From contig NZ_CP006644.1 of the NCBI RefSeq assembly GCF_000512205.2, forward strand, positions 2,226,520 to 2,290,519: DNA of 64,000 nucleotides, read 5' to 3'. This stretch comes from Sphingomonas sanxanigenens DSM 19645 = NX02. Lineage in GTDB: Bacteria; Pseudomonadota; Alphaproteobacteria; Sphingomonadales; Sphingomonadaceae. Shown piece by piece: positions 48,023 to 58,117 of this stretch (position 1 is the first letter of the stretch; each line of letters opens with the position of its first letter). The notes beneath the pieces were generated by a model, which ran no database searches, was not told the DNA's origin, and saw nothing but the letters and a program-made list of their open reading frames with translations. Position numbers and translations under genes: made by a program.

Positions 48023-49360
48023 TCAGGCAGCCTGCAGCGGCACGCCAAACAGGTCGTGATCGTCGGCGTCCTCGATCAGCACCGGCACGATGTCGCCGGG
48101 CTTCAGACCTGCCGTGTCGCGGAGCTGGACCTCGCCATCGATTTCGGGGGCATCCGCCTTGGAACGGCCGGTGGCGCCGCCATCATCGTCGACCAGATCG
48201 ATGATGACATCGAGCGTGCGGCCGATCCTGGCCTGGAGCTTCGCCGCTGAAATCGCCGCGGTCTTCTCCATGATCCGGGCGTAGCGCTCTTCCTTGACCG
48301 CTTCGGGCACCGCGCCCGGCAGCGCGTTGGCCGCGGCACCTTCGACGGGCTCGAAGCGGAAGGCGCCGACCCGGTCGAGCTGCGCCTCGTCGAGCCAGTC
48401 GAGCAGATACTGGAAGTCGGCCTCGGTCTCGCCGGGGAAGCCGACGACGAAGCTGGAACGGATCGCGATGTCGGGGCAGATCTCGCGCCAGGTGCGCAAT
48501 CGCTCCAGCACCTTGGCCTCATTCGCCGGCCGCTTCATCGCCTTCAGCACACTGGGCGCGGCGTGCTGGAACGGGATGTCGAGATAGGGAAGCACAAGCC
48601 CGTCCGCCATCAGCGGGATGACCTGGTCGACATGCGGATAGGGATAGACATAGTGCAGCCGCACCCATGCGCCGAGCCTGCCCAGCTCACGCGCCAGATC
48701 GGTCATGTGCGCGCGCACCTCGCCGCCCTTCCAGGGCCAGGCCTTGTGGCGCAGGTCGACGCCATAGGCCGAGGTATCCTGGCTGATCACCAGCAGTTCG
48801 CGGGTACCGGCGGCGACGAGCTTCTCGGCCTCGCGCAACACCGCGTCGGGCCGCCGAGACGCAAGGTCGCCGCGGATCGACGGGATGATGCAGAAGGAGC
48901 AGCGGTGGTTGCAGCCTTCCGATATCTTCAGATAGCTGTAGTGCCGCGGCGTGAGCTTCAGCCCGCCTTCGGGCACAAGGTCGACGAAGGGGGAGGGCAC
49001 GGGCGGCGCCGCTTCGTGCACGGCGCCCACCACCGCCTCATATTGATGCGGGCCGGTCACCGCGAGCACGTTGGGGAAGCGCGCGCGGATCACATCGGCT
49101 TCGTTGCCCATGCAGCCGGTGACGATCACGCGGCCGTTTTCGGCGATCGCCTCGCCGATCGCCTCGAGGCTTTCTTCCTTCGCGCTATCCAGGAAGCCGC
49201 AGGTGTTGACGAGGACGACGTCGGCGCCGGCATAGTCGGGCGACAGGCCATAGCCGTCGGAACGCAGCTTGGTGAGAATCCGTTCGCTGTCGACCAATGC
49301 CTTGGGACAGCCGAGCGAGACCATGCCGACTTTCGGCGGGGTGGGAAGTTTCGTTGCCAT
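48023..49360 (-). CDS. rimO: Ribosomal protein S12 methylthiotransferase
   Basis: 445 residues. N-terminal UPF0004 domain with Cys of [22 protein letters not shown] and VTGCMGN, radical-SAM CNHRCSFC, and a C-terminal TRAM domain ([14 protein letters not shown]...). It adds a methylthio group to Asp88 of ribosomal protein S12. The PKALVDSE segment distinguishes RimO from MiaB. Confidence 0.96.
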   Translation of the reverse strand: MATKLPTPPKVGMVSLGCPKALVDSERILTKLRSDGYGLSPDYAGADVVLVNTCGFLDSAKEESLEAIGEAIAENGRVIVTGCMGNEADVIRARFPNVLAVTGPHQYEAVVGAVHEAAPPVPSPFVDLVPEGGLKLTPRHYSYLKISEGCNHRCSFCIIPSIRGDLASRRPDAVLREAEKLVAAGTRELLVISQDTSAYGVDLRHKAWPWKGGEVRAHMTDLARELGRLGAWVRLHYVYPYPHVDQVIPLMADGLVLPYLDIPFQHAAPSVLKAMKRPANEAKVLERLRTWREICPDIAIRSSFVVGFPGETEADFQYLLDWLDEAQLDRVGAFRFEPVEGAAANALPGAVPEAVKEERYARIMEKTAAISAAKLQARIGRTLDVIIDLVDDDGGATGRSKADAPEIDGEVQLRDTAGLKPGDIVPVLIEDADDHDLFGVPLQAA

Positions 49361-49573
49361 GGGAGGCGGCTCACATAGGGGTTCCGAAGCCCGTTGTCAT
49401 CCTGTCGTGAAGCATGCGCGCCTCGCCTTGTCGCACAATCGTCTCGAAAGCGTCACTCATGTCGCAAACCTGTCTTCCCCAATTCACTTGGCGGTCATGG
49501 AGGGGCTCTAGCCGGCCATAGTTGGCGGTGGGATTTTCCTGATTGCCGCTCAACGACAACAGGGAGTCCAGCC

Positions 49574-51475
49574 ATGTCTCATCTGACCGACGAGGCGCGC
49601 GCCGCCTCGCGTGCCGACCAGGCCGTTACCATGCCCGAGGGGTCGAGCCTCGAGGAAATCGTCGCCGCCAATCCCGCCCGCCGCTCCATCCTGAAGAACA
49701 GTGCCGGCCTGGCGCTCGTCTTCGGTCTCGGCGGCTTCACTGCCGCGTGCGACGACGACGATGATTCGCCCGCGCCGACCCCCACCCCCACGCCGACTCC
49801 AACCCCGACTCCCACGCCGACGCCGACCCCCACCCCCACGCCGACGCCGACCGTGAGCTATGCGGTGACGTTCCAGCCGGTGGCGGAGAACCAGAACGAC
49901 CAGGTTACCGTTCCGGCCGGCTATGTCGCCGAGGTTCTGTTCAAGGCAGGCGATCCCGTGCTGCCGGGTTCGATCGGCTATGCGGGCGCTTTCCAGCCCT
50001 CCAGCGAGACGCTCGCGCTCGCCGGCGGCAACCATGACGGCATGGAATATTTCGAGATCCAGGGCGTCGACCCGAACAAGGGCGGCCTGCTCGCGATCAA
50101 CCACGAATATCCGGACCTCAACATCCTGTTCCCGGATTCGTCCTACGACGCCGCGACCGCGACCGAAGAGCAGAAGCGCCTCGTCGCCTCGCACGTCGGC
50201 GTCTCGGTGATCGAGGTCGTCCGTGCCGACAACGGCACATGGTCGGTCAACAGTGCATCGAGCCGCAACCGCCGTTGGCATGGCCGCGTCAGCTACAACA
50301 TCGGCGGTCCGGGCACGTCGATCACTGGCACCAAGGCGGTCGGCATGCTCAACAACTGCGCCAGCGGCCGTACGCCGTGGGGCACCTACCTGACCTGCGA
50401 AGAGAGCACGAACAACTATTTCGAGCCGTCGCGTCCCGCGCACCATTATGGCTGGGTGGTCGAGATCGATCCCTACAATGAGTTCGGCACGCCCACCAAG
50501 CGCACCGCGCTCGGCCGGTTCGACCATGAGAACACCGCCTATCTGACCGACAGCGCCAATCGCGTTGCGATCTACATGGGCCATGACGGTACGCCGGGCT
50601 GCATCTACAAGTTCGTGCCCGCGAGCCCCTATTCCGCGACCACCCGGTCGATGAACAAGGACCTGCTCGACACCGGCACGCTCTATGTCGCCCGTTTCAA
50701 CGGCGACGGCACCGGCGAGTGGCGCGAACTGACCCAGGGCAAGAACGGCCTGGTTCCGGGTGCGACCGATCCCGGCAACACCTCGCAGGGCCCGCAGACG
50801 CCGCAGACCGTCGATTTCGCGACGCAGGCGGATGTCGTCGTCAACACGATCTCGGCGGCACGCGTTGCCGGCGGCACCGTGATGGACCGTCCGGAATGGA
50901 TCACGGTCGCCCTGGACAAGTCGATCCTGTGCGCGCTGACCAACAACAGCGGCCGCCGCGTGACCGACCCGGCCAACCCGCGCGTCACCAACCGCCACGG
51001 CCACATCATCAAGTGGCGGGAAGCCGGCGATTCGCCGCTGGCGACCACCTTCACCTGGGAAATCTTCCTGCTCGCGGGTGATCCGGTGCTGCGTTCCGGC
51101 GGGACCAACCTGGTCGGCGACATCAACGGCGATACCTTCTCGAGCCCGGACGGTCTGGGCTTCGATCCGCAGGGCCGCCTGTGGGTGCAGACCGACCACT
51201 CGGTTCCGGGTACGTCGGGTGTCACCGGCGTGACGATCATCGACGCGTTCGGCAACAATTCGATGTACAACATCGATCCCGAAACGAAGCGTTCGTCGCG
51301 TTTCCTCGTCGGCCCGGTGGGCTGCGAGATCACCGGCCTCACCTACACGCCGGACCTCACGACCTTCTTCATCAACATCCAGCATCCGACCGGGAACTGG
51401 CCGGTGGATGGTGAAGAGCCGCGTTCGTCGACGATCGTGGTGCGTCGTACCGACGGCAAGCCCGTCGGCGCCTGA
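49574..51475 (+). CDS. PhoX-like alkaline-phosphatase-family protein, Tat exported
   Basis: 633 residues after AGGGAG. The N-terminus carries a twin-arginine motif (ARRSILKNSAG) and hydrophobic core ending TAACDDDDD, which may also be a lipobox. A (Pro-Thr) x13 linker (residues 68-93) follows. The body is a DUF839/PhoX beta-propeller with WGTYLTCEES, GRFDHENTAY and DGLGFDPQGRLWVQTD. PhoX enzymes hydrolyse phosphomonoesters with Ca and Fe ions; activity here is inferred. The 213-base upstream region lies between divergent rimO and this gene. Confidence 0.83.
   Translation: MSHLTDEARAASRADQAVTMPEGSSLEEIVAANPARRSILKNSAGLALVFGLGGFTAACDDDDDSPAPTPTPTPTPTPTPTPTPTPTPTPTPTVSYAVTFQPVAENQNDQVTVPAGYVAEVLFKAGDPVLPGSIGYAGAFQPSSETLALAGGNHDGMEYFEIQGVDPNKGGLLAINHEYPDLNILFPDSSYDAATATEEQKRLVASHVGVSVIEVVRADNGTWSVNSASSRNRRWHGRVSYNIGGPGTSITGTKAVGMLNNCASGRTPWGTYLTCEESTNNYFEPSRPAHHYGWVVEIDPYNEFGTPTKRTALGRFDHENTAYLTDSANRVAIYMGHDGTPGCIYKFVPASPYSATTRSMNKDLLDTGTLYVARFNGDGTGEWRELTQGKNGLVPGATDPGNTSQGPQTPQTVDFATQADVVVNTISAARVAGGTVMDRPEWITVALDKSILCALTNNSGRRVTDPANPRVTNRHGHIIKWREAGDSPLATTFTWEIFLLAGDPVLRSGGTNLVGDINGDTFSSPDGLGFDPQGRLWVQTDHSVPGTSGVTGVTIIDAFGNNSMYNIDPETKRSSRFLVGPVGCEITGLTYTPDLTTFFINIQHPTGNWPVDGEEPRSSTIVVRRTDGKPVGA
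49775..49852 (+). repeat. 13 tandem Pro-Thr codon pairs inside the PhoX-like gene
   Basis: A hexanucleotide-type tandem array in frame, with synonymous drift between units. Slippage would change the linker length without shifting the frame. Confidence 0.9.
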
Positions 51476-51500
51476 TCGCGCGTCGGTCTGATACGAAAGA

Positions 51501-51529
51501 GGGCGGTGGCTTCGGCTGCCGCCCTTTTT
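51501..51529 (+). terminator. Rho-independent terminator of the PhoX-like gene
   Basis: A GGGCGGTGGC / GCTGCCGCCC stem with a TTCG loop and a run of five T, starting 26 bases past the stop. Confidence 0.85.
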
Positions 51530-51545
51530 CATTGCAGTTCGGGTG

Positions 51546-52355
51546 TCAGCCCTTCGGCGGCTTGCCGCCCCGCTTGGCGCGGACCCACAACGCCTCCTTC
51601 GCGTCGAGATCGAGCGCGGCGAAGCCGTCGCCCGCCATTGCCTCCATCGCGCGGAAGCGGCGCTCGAACTTGGCGTTGGCGGCGCGCAGCGCGACCTCGG
51701 GATCGACGCGCTTGTGGCGCGCCCAGTTGACGACCGCGAACAGCAGGTCGCCGATCTCCTCCTCGACATGCGCGGCATCGGTCGCCTCGACGACCTCCGC
51801 CAGTTCCTCCTCGATCTTCTGCCGCGGTCCTTCCTCGTCGGGCCAGTCGAAGCCGACGCGGGCTGCCCGTTTCTGCAGCTTTTCAGCGCGGAGCAGCGCG
51901 GGCAACGACAGCGCCACCCCGGCAAGCGCGCTCGGATCGGGCTCCTTCGCCTTGCGCTCTTCCGCCTTGATCCGCTCCCACGATCCCGGCCCGCCGCTGC
52001 CATCGCCGAACACGTGCGGGTGGCGCCGGATCATCTTCGCGCAGATCGAATCGACGACGTCGCCGAGCGCGAACGTGCCGGCCTCTTCCGCCATCCGGCT
52101 GTGGAACACGACCTGCAGCAGCAGGTCGCCGAGTTCGTCCTTGAGTGCCGCCATGTCGTCGCGCTCGCACGCATCGGCGACCTCATAGGCTTCCTCGATC
52201 GTATAGGGGGCGATCGTCCGGAAATTCTGCGCCACGTCCCACGGGCATCCGTCCACCGGATCGCGCAGCCTGGCCATGATCGCAACCAGCGGCGCCACGG
52301 AAGCGTTATCGGCCATGCTGCGCGCAGGGGCGTGGGGCCGGACGGCGTCGGTCAT
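51546..52355 (-). CDS. mazG: Nucleoside triphosphate pyrophosphohydrolase
   Basis: 269 residues from ATG 52355 with GGGAG seven bases upstream. Two MazG domains: the first with CPWDVAQ and EEAYEVADA...ELGDLLLQVVFH, the second with KIEEELAEVVEA...EEEIGDLLFAVVNWARH. Hydrolyses NTPs to NMP and PPi, cleaning up abnormal nucleotides and lowering ppGpp-related pools. Confidence 0.95.
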   Translation of the reverse strand: MTDAVRPHAPARSMADNASVAPLVAIMARLRDPVDGCPWDVAQNFRTIAPYTIEEAYEVADACERDDMAALKDELGDLLLQVVFHSRMAEEAGTFALGDVVDSICAKMIRRHPHVFGDGSGGPGSWERIKAEERKAKEPDPSALAGVALSLPALLRAEKLQKRAARVGFDWPDEEGPRQKIEEELAEVVEATDAAHVEEEIGDLLFAVVNWARHKRVDPEVALRAANAKFERRFRAMEAMAGDGFAALDLDAKEALWVRAKRGGKPPKG

Positions 52356-52473
52356 TACATACTCCCGTACAACTGACTTTTGCTTATGGCCTGCTGTAGG
52401 CCGCCGATGATCCCCTTGCCCGATCTTTTCTGGCAGGAGGAATGCAAAGGTTACAAATCGAGAAGGAACGGCC

Positions 52474-54786
52474 ATGGCCGATCGCGATCCCACGCTTCCG
52501 CACCACGACGACCAACCCGTCGACGGCGTCGCCCCCTATGACGGCCCCGCGGGCGGATGGGGGGCGTTGCGGGCGGTGGCGGTGGCCATCAAGGACCAGA
52601 TGGGGGCGTCTGCCGACACCCGCGCGCTGCTGCAGATGAACCAGCCGACGGGGTTCGACTGCCCCGGCTGTGCCTGGCCCGATCCGAAGCACACATCCTC
52701 GTTCGAGTTCTGCGAGAACGGGGCGAAGGCGGTGACCTGGGAAGCGACGGCCAAGCGCGTCGATGCCGATTTCTTCGCGCGCCACAGCGCCACCGAATTG
52801 TTCGGCTGGAGCGACCATGCGCTGGAGGATGCCGGCCGCCTGACCCACCCCTTGCGCTACGACGCGTCGACCGACCATTTCACGATCATCCCGTGGGACG
52901 AGGCGTTCGCGCGGATCGGTGCGGGGTTGCAGGCGCTGGCGGATCCCAACCAGGCCGAATTCTATTGCTCGGGCCGCGCGTCCAACGAGGCGGCCTTCCT
53001 CTACCAGCTCTTCGCGCGTGCCTTCGGCACCAACAACTTCCCCGATTGCTCGAACATGTGCCACGAGGCGACCAGCGTCGGGCTGCCCAAGTCGATCGGT
53101 GTCGGCAAGGGCACGGTGACGCTGGAAGATTTCGACGAGGCCGATGCGATCTTCTGCATCGGCCACAACCCCGGCACCAACCATCCGCGCATGCTGACGA
53201 CGCTGTCTGCGGCGGCGCGGCGCGGCGTGCCCATCGTCGTCGCCAATCCGATGCGCGAGCGCGGGCTGGAGCGGTTCAAGTCACCGCAGCATCCCGGCGA
53301 AATGCTGACGCCGAGTTCGACCCAGCTTGCATCCGCCTATCACCAGCTCCGCGTCGGCGGTGACAGTGCGATGCTCAAGGGCATGATGAAGGCGCTGCTG
53401 GAGATGGATGCGGCCGATCTGGCGGCGGGCGGGGCAGGGCTGCTCGACCGCCCGTTCATCGCCGGGCACACCACCGGCTTCGAGGCGCTTGCCGACGATC
53501 TCGCCGCGACCGGCTGGGACGAGATCGTCCAGCGCTCCGGCCTGACCCGCGACGCGATCGAGAGCATGGCGAAGATCTATGCCGCCGCCGATCGGGTCAT
53601 CATCTGCTACGGCATGGGCATCACCCAGCATGGCCATGGCACCGCCAACGTCCAGCTGCTCGCCGACCTGCTGCTGCTGCGCGGCAATATGGGCAGGCCG
53701 GGCGCCGGCATCTGCCCGTTGCGCGGCCACAGCAACGTGCAGGGCGACCGCACCGTCGGTATCACCGAGAGCCCCGACGAGGCGATGCTGGCGCGGCTCG
53801 ATGCGCGTTTCGGCATCGCCAGCCCGCGCGCGCATGGCCATGCCGCGGTCGAAGCGCTGCAGGCGATGCGTGACGGGCGGTCCAAGGCGCTGATCGCGCT
53901 CGGCGGCAACCTCGCGGTGGCGATGCCCGATCCGGAGGCCAGCTTCGCGGCGTTCCGCAAGCTCGACCTGTCGGTCAACATCCTCACCAAGTTCAACCGC
54001 ACCTGCCTGCTGCTGGCGCGCGAAACGATCGTTTTGCCCTGCCTCGGCCGCACCGAGCATGACGAGCAGGCGGGCGGATCGCAGTACATCACCGTCGAGG
54101 ATTCGATGTCGATGGTCCACGCCTCGCGCGGCCGGCTGAAGCCCGCGACGCCCGACCTCAGGTCCGAACCCGCCATCGTCGCCGGCATGGCCAAGGCCGC
54201 GCTGCCCCACGTTGCGATCGACTGGGACTGGCTGGTGGCGGATTACGACCGCATCCGCGACGCGATCGAGGCGGTGTTCCCCGACTTCCACGACTTCAAC
54301 ACCCGCGTGCGCCAGAAGGGCGGCTTCCGCCTCACCGTCGGCGCCTCCGACCGGGTGTGGAACACGCCCGACGGCAAGGCGCATTTCCTCGTGCAGCCGA
54401 TCACGGGAGCCCGGGGCGATGCCGGCGAACTGATGCTGACGACGATCCGCAGCCACGATCAGTACAACACGACGATCTACGGCCTCAACGACCGCTATCG
54501 CGGCATCACCGGCCGCCGCGACATCGTGTTCGCCAATGCCGAGGATCTCGCGGCGCTGGGGCTGGACCATGGCGACGTGGTCGACATCGCGGCCGGGCCG
54601 GGGCGCGTGCTGCGCGGCTATACGGTGGTCGCGCATGCCATCGCACGGGGATCGCTCGCGGCCTATTATCCCGAGGCCAACTGCCTGGTGCCACTCGACG
54701 ATCATGATCGCGAGAGCGGGACGCCGTCCTACAAGTCGGTGCGGGTGACGATGACGGCGGCGAAGGAGGCGACCGAAGCCGCGTGA
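52474..54786 (+). CDS. FdhF/YdeP-family molybdopterin oxidoreductase
   Basis: 770 residues. The N-terminus lacks the usual four-Cys iron-sulfur motif of FdhF but has GFDCPGCAWPDP and FCENGAKAVTWE, the YdeP pattern. Cys196 (SNMCHEATS) occupies the place of the active selenocysteine of FdhF. GMGITQHGHGTANVQ and the C-terminal molydopterin-dinucleotide domain (SHDQYNTTIYGLNDRYRG) bind the cofactor. E. coli YdeP is linked to acid resistance; the true substrate is unknown. Confidence 0.9.
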   Translation: MADRDPTLPHHDDQPVDGVAPYDGPAGGWGALRAVAVAIKDQMGASADTRALLQMNQPTGFDCPGCAWPDPKHTSSFEFCENGAKAVTWEATAKRVDADFFARHSATELFGWSDHALEDAGRLTHPLRYDASTDHFTIIPWDEAFARIGAGLQALADPNQAEFYCSGRASNEAAFLYQLFARAFGTNNFPDCSNMCHEATSVGLPKSIGVGKGTVTLEDFDEADAIFCIGHNPGTNHPRMLTTLSAAARRGVPIVVANPMRERGLERFKSPQHPGEMLTPSSTQLASAYHQLRVGGDSAMLKGMMKALLEMDAADLAAGGAGLLDRPFIAGHTTGFEALADDLAATGWDEIVQRSGLTRDAIESMAKIYAAADRVIICYGMGITQHGHGTANVQLLADLLLLRGNMGRPGAGICPLRGHSNVQGDRTVGITESPDEAMLARLDARFGIASPRAHGHAAVEALQAMRDGRSKALIALGGNLAVAMPDPEASFAAFRKLDLSVNILTKFNRTCLLLARETIVLPCLGRTEHDEQAGGSQYITVEDSMSMVHASRGRLKPATPDLRSEPAIVAGMAKAALPHVAIDWDWLVADYDRIRDAIEAVFPDFHDFNTRVRQKGGFRLTVGASDRVWNTPDGKAHFLVQPITGARGDAGELMLTTIRSHDQYNTTIYGLNDRYRGITGRRDIVFANAEDLAALGLDHGDVVDIAAGPGRVLRGYTVVAHAIARGSLAAYYPEANCLVPLDDHDRESGTPSYKSVRVTMTAAKEATEAA

Positions 54787-54801
54787 TCGCGTACGCGGCG
54801 C

Positions 54802-55959
54802 TCAGACCGCGACGATCTCACCCAGGATATGGTCGAGCAGCAGCATTCCCGCCGGCAGCACGCGCACCCGTGCGCCATCGCGCTCGACCACGCCCTGCGC
54901 CGCCAGCCGCTCCAGCCGCGCCGCATCGACCAGCCGCTCGACCGGCACGCCGGAGCGCGCCGCAACGCGGCTGAGCGACAGGCCTTCGTCCAGCCGAAGC
55001 CCCATCAGCAACGCCTCGGCGGCGCGCTCCTCCGGCGCCAGCGCGTTCTCGCGCTCGATGCCGTGCGCGTTGCGTTCGACCGCCTTGAGCCAGTTCTCGG
55101 GCTTGCGCCGGCGCTGCGTGGCGACGCCGCCGCGGCGGCCATGCGCGCCGGGGCCGACGCCCAGATAATCCTCGTAGCGCCAGTAAGCGAGGTTGTGCCG
55201 GCTCTGTTGGCCCGGCCGGGCATGGTTCGAAACCTCGTAGGCGGGGATGCCTGCCGCCGCGCTCAGCGCGCGCGTCGCCTCGAACAGGTCGGCGGCCGCG
55301 TCGGGATCCAGCGGGTGCATCCGGCCGGCTGCGACCTCGGTGGCGAAGCGCGTGCCCGGCTCGATGGTGAGTTGGTACAGCGAGAGATGGCCGGTGCCGA
55401 AGCCGATCGCGCGCTCCAGTTCGCGGGTCCATTGCCCGGGCGGCTGGTCGGGCCGCGCATAGATCAGGTCGAAGCTCACCCGTGCGAAATGACGCTGCGC
55501 CACGTCCAGCGCGCCGAGCCCTTCGTTCACGTCATGCGCGCGGCCGAGGAAGGCGAGCGTCGCGTCGTCGAGCGCCTGCAGCCCCAGCGAAACGCGGTTG
55601 ATGCCGGCGGCGGCGAGGTCGACGAAGCGCGCGGCCTCGACGGAGGAGGGGTTGGCCTCCAGCGTGATCTCGATATCGGGCGAGAAGCCCCACAGCTGCC
55701 GGGCTTCGTCGATGATCGCCGCGACGGTGGCGGGGGGCATCAGCGACGGGGTGCCGCCGCCGAAGAAAATGGACGTCAGCGGGCGGCGCTCGAAGCTTTC
55801 CGCCTCATGCCGCAGGTCGGTCAGCAGCGCGCGGCGCCAGAGATCCTGATCGACATCGGCGCGGACATGGCTGTTGAAATCGCAATAGGGGCATTTGGAG
55901 ACGCAGAACGGCCAGTGCACATAGAGCGCCAACGGATCGGTTGTATCGAGGGATGTCAT
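54802..55959 (-). CDS. hemW: Radical SAM heme chaperone HemW
   Basis: 385 residues. The cluster motif is Cys19-x3-Cys23-x2-Cys26 (CVSKCPYC) followed by DFNSH. FGGGTPSLM, EANPSS and NRVSLGLQALDD are shared with HemN, but the HemW-specific HNLAYW is present. It inserts heme into target proteins rather than oxidising coproporphyrinogen. Its ATG shares the sequence CATG with the start of the CAP gene on the other strand. Confidence 0.93.
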   Translation of the reverse strand: MTSLDTTDPLALYVHWPFCVSKCPYCDFNSHVRADVDQDLWRRALLTDLRHEAESFERRPLTSIFFGGGTPSLMPPATVAAIIDEARQLWGFSPDIEITLEANPSSVEAARFVDLAAAGINRVSLGLQALDDATLAFLGRAHDVNEGLGALDVAQRHFARVSFDLIYARPDQPPGQWTRELERAIGFGTGHLSLYQLTIEPGTRFATEVAAGRMHPLDPDAAADLFEATRALSAAAGIPAYEVSNHARPGQQSRHNLAYWRYEDYLGVGPGAHGRRGGVATQRRRKPENWLKAVERNAHGIERENALAPEERAAEALLMGLRLDEGLSLSRVAARSGVPVERLVDAARLERLAAQGVVERDGARVRVLPAGMLLLDHILGEIVAV

Positions 55960-56575
55960 GATAATCGCCGCGCGCCATAGCCTTCGCCGGCTGCTTTGGC
56001 CAATGCTGATCGTGGCCGCCGCCGCGTCGTGGGCCCCGGCGGGCGCGGAAGAGGAGGAATTTCCTGTCCGCAGGCGCGCGTGGGTCGATCAACGCCCGCA
56101 ACCGCGCGGCGCGGCGTTGCTGCGATCGGAGATGGTGCGCATACACAATCGAACGCGCGCCGATGCCGGCATGGCCGCGCTGGCGTGGAGCGATGCACTG
56201 GCGCGCGACGCTGCCGGCTATGCGGCGGTCATGGCGCGCACCGGCCGCTTCGCGCACAGCGCGCTGCCGCGCGGCAATCCGGTGCAGGGCGAGAATATCT
56301 GGATGGGCACGCGCACCGCCTATGCCTATCGCGAGATGGCGGACAGCTGGGTGCGGGAAAAGCCACTGTTCAAGCGCGGCCGCTTTCCGAACGTCAGCCG
56401 CAACGGCAAGGTCCGCGACGTCGGCCATTATACCCAGATCATCTGGCGGACGACGACGGCGTTCGGCTGCGGCTTCGCGGCGAGCCGGACGCATGAGTAT
56501 CTGGTATGCCGCTACACGCCGTCGGGCAATGTGATCGGCTTCGATCCGCTGGTCGGAACACCGCCGCGGAAGTGA
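55958..56575 (+). CDS. Secreted CAP (SCP/PR1) domain protein
   Basis: 205 residues. Signal peptide (hydrophobic about 12-29, ending PAGA), then a CAP domain with RIHNRTRADAG, GENIW and VGHYTQIIWRTTTAFGC. Extracytoplasmic; bacterial members have unclear roles. The gene lies on the plus strand between hemW and rdgB, which are both on minus and usually adjacent. An internal ATG at 56003 would weaken the signal peptide. Confidence 0.85.
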   Translation: MIIAARHSLRRLLWPMLIVAAAASWAPAGAEEEEFPVRRRAWVDQRPQPRGAALLRSEMVRIHNRTRADAGMAALAWSDALARDAAGYAAVMARTGRFAHSALPRGNPVQGENIWMGTRTAYAYREMADSWVREKPLFKRGRFPNVSRNGKVRDVGHYTQIIWRTTTAFGCGFAASRTHEYLVCRYTPSGNVIGFDPLVGTPPRK

Positions 56576-56581
56576 AGGACA

Positions 56582-56684
56582 GTCCCCCGTTCAGGGAGGG
56601 TAGGGGAGGGCCTTTCCGTCAGGCGTTCTCTCGTTGAAGACAGGCCCTCCCCCCCGACCGCTCCCGTAAACGGGAGGGAAGGAA
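56582..56684. repeat. Intergenic inverted-repeat element between convergent genes
   Basis: Long G-rich and C-rich arms (about 56593-56612 and 56642-56665) can pair across a 30-base loop, and a nested CTCCCGTAAACGGGAG hairpin follows. The C/G-rich composition is like small dispersed sphingomonad intergenic repeats; it also serves as a likely bidirectional terminator. Confidence 0.6.
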
Positions 56685-56687
56685 GGT

Positions 56688-57314
56688 TCAGAAAACCGCT
56701 GCGACCAGCTTCGCGAACGCATCCGCGCGATGGCTCATCGCGTGCTTGCGATCGGGATCCATCTCGCCGAACGTCTCGCTTTCCCCATTGAGGAGGAACA
56801 TCGGGTCATAGCCGAAGCCATGCTCGCCCCGCGGCGGCCACACCAGGGTGCCGTCCACGCGGCCCTCGAAACATTCGATATGCCCATCGGGCCAGGCCAG
56901 CGCCAGCGCGCAGACGAAGTGCGCGTCGCGCCCCGCTTCCGGGCCGGCCTCGACCAGCTTGTTGTGGACGCGCTGCATCGCCAGCCCGAAGTCGCGCTCC
57001 GGCCCAGCCCAGCGTGCCGAGAAGATGCCCGGATCGCCGTTCAGCGCTTCGACGCACAGGCCGCTGTCGTCCGCGAGCGCGGGCAGGCCGGAAAGGTCAG
57101 CGGCCTGCATCGCCTTCAACTCGGCATTGGCGATGAAGGTGGTGCCGGTCTCCTCCGGTTCCGGCAGGTCGAGCGCCCCGGCCGAGATCGGATCGATGCC
57201 GAACGGGGCGAGCAATGCGCGGATCTCGCGCACCTTGCCCTCATTGTGGCTGGCGATCACCAGCCGCCCCGGCTGGAGCTTGCGGATCGCCTGGGGGACC
57301 GGCTCCTCGCTCAC
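56688..57314 (-). CDS. rdgB: Non-canonical purine NTP pyrophosphatase
   Basis: 208 residues from a GTG overlapping the rph stop (GTGA). [14 protein letters not shown] is the substrate loop, [14 protein letters not shown] contains catalytic Asp, and SHRADAF closes the site. It removes ITP, dITP and XTP from nucleotide pools. Translationally coupled to rph, as is usual in alphaproteobacteria. Confidence 0.95.
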   Translation of the reverse strand: MSEEPVPQAIRKLQPGRLVIASHNEGKVREIRALLAPFGIDPISAGALDLPEPEETGTTFIANAELKAMQAADLSGLPALADDSGLCVEALNGDPGIFSARWAGPERDFGLAMQRVHNKLVEAGPEAGRDAHFVCALALAWPDGHIECFEGRVDGTLVWPPRGEHGFGYDPMFLLNGESETFGEMDPDRKHAMSHRADAFAKLVAAVF

Positions 57315-58027
57315 CGCCCGGCGGCCCGGCGTTGTGCGGCGAAGATCTCGTTGCAGCCGATCCGCGCGAGGCGGAGCAGGCGCAGCAGCGCTTCCTCGTC
57401 ATAGGTCGCGCCCTCGGCGGTGGCCTGCGCCTCGGCGATGTTGCCATTGTCGAGCAGCACGAAGTTCGCATCGGCGTGCGCGTTCGAATCCTCGATATAG
57501 TCGAGGTCGAGCACCGGCGTGCCTTCATAGATGCCGCACGAGACCGCGGCGACCTGCGCTGTGATCGGATCGCTTTCGAGCAGCTTCTTCTCCAGCAGCC
57601 CGTCGATCGCCAGCCGCAGCGCGACCCACGCGCCCGAGATGGAGGCGGTGCGGGTGCCGCCATCGGCCTGGATGACGTCGCAGTCGATCGTGATCTGGCG
57701 CTCACCCAACGCCTTGAGATCGACCACGGCGCGCAGCGAGCGGCCGATCAGCCGCTGGATTTCCTGCGTGCGGCCGGATTGCTTGCCCTTGGCGGCCTCA
57801 CGGTTGCTGCGGGTGTGGGTGGCACGGGGCAGCATGCCATATTCGGCCGTGACCCAGCCTTCGCCCTTGCCGCGAAGAAAGGGAGGTACGCGCTCCTCGA
57901 CGGATGCGGTGACGAGCACGCGCGTGTCGCCGAAGCTCACGAGGACGCTGCCCTCGGCATGTTTGGTGAAACCGGGTTCGATGCTGATGGCCCGCATCTG
58001 GTCGGGCGTGCGGCCTGAAGGGCGCAT
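57311..58027 (-). CDS. rph: Ribonuclease PH
   Basis: 238 residues, full length. [11 protein letters not shown] start, [20 protein letters not shown] and the [16 protein letters not shown] phosphate-binding region are typical. Phosphorolytic 3'-5' trimming of tRNA precursors. Confidence 0.96.
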   Translation of the reverse strand: MRPSGRTPDQMRAISIEPGFTKHAEGSVLVSFGDTRVLVTASVEERVPPFLRGKGEGWVTAEYGMLPRATHTRSNREAAKGKQSGRTQEIQRLIGRSLRAVVDLKALGERQITIDCDVIQADGGTRTASISGAWVALRLAIDGLLEKKLLESDPITAQVAAVSCGIYEGTPVLDLDYIEDSNAHADANFVLLDNGNIAEAQATAEGATYDEEALLRLLRLARIGCNEIFAAQRRAAGR

Positions 58028-58117
58028 GTTGCTCCAATCGCTTGAGGTCGGCCGCCCTTATCCGTTAAGCCGTGTGGATTGCAACGCTCGGGGCCGGCAA
58101 AGGGGATGCAGATCGCA

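Noticed and set aside
49391-49410. Possible Pho box upstream of the PhoX-like gene
   Set aside because: TTGTCAT and CTGTCGT resemble half sites but are eight, not eleven, bases apart and lie far from the start codon.
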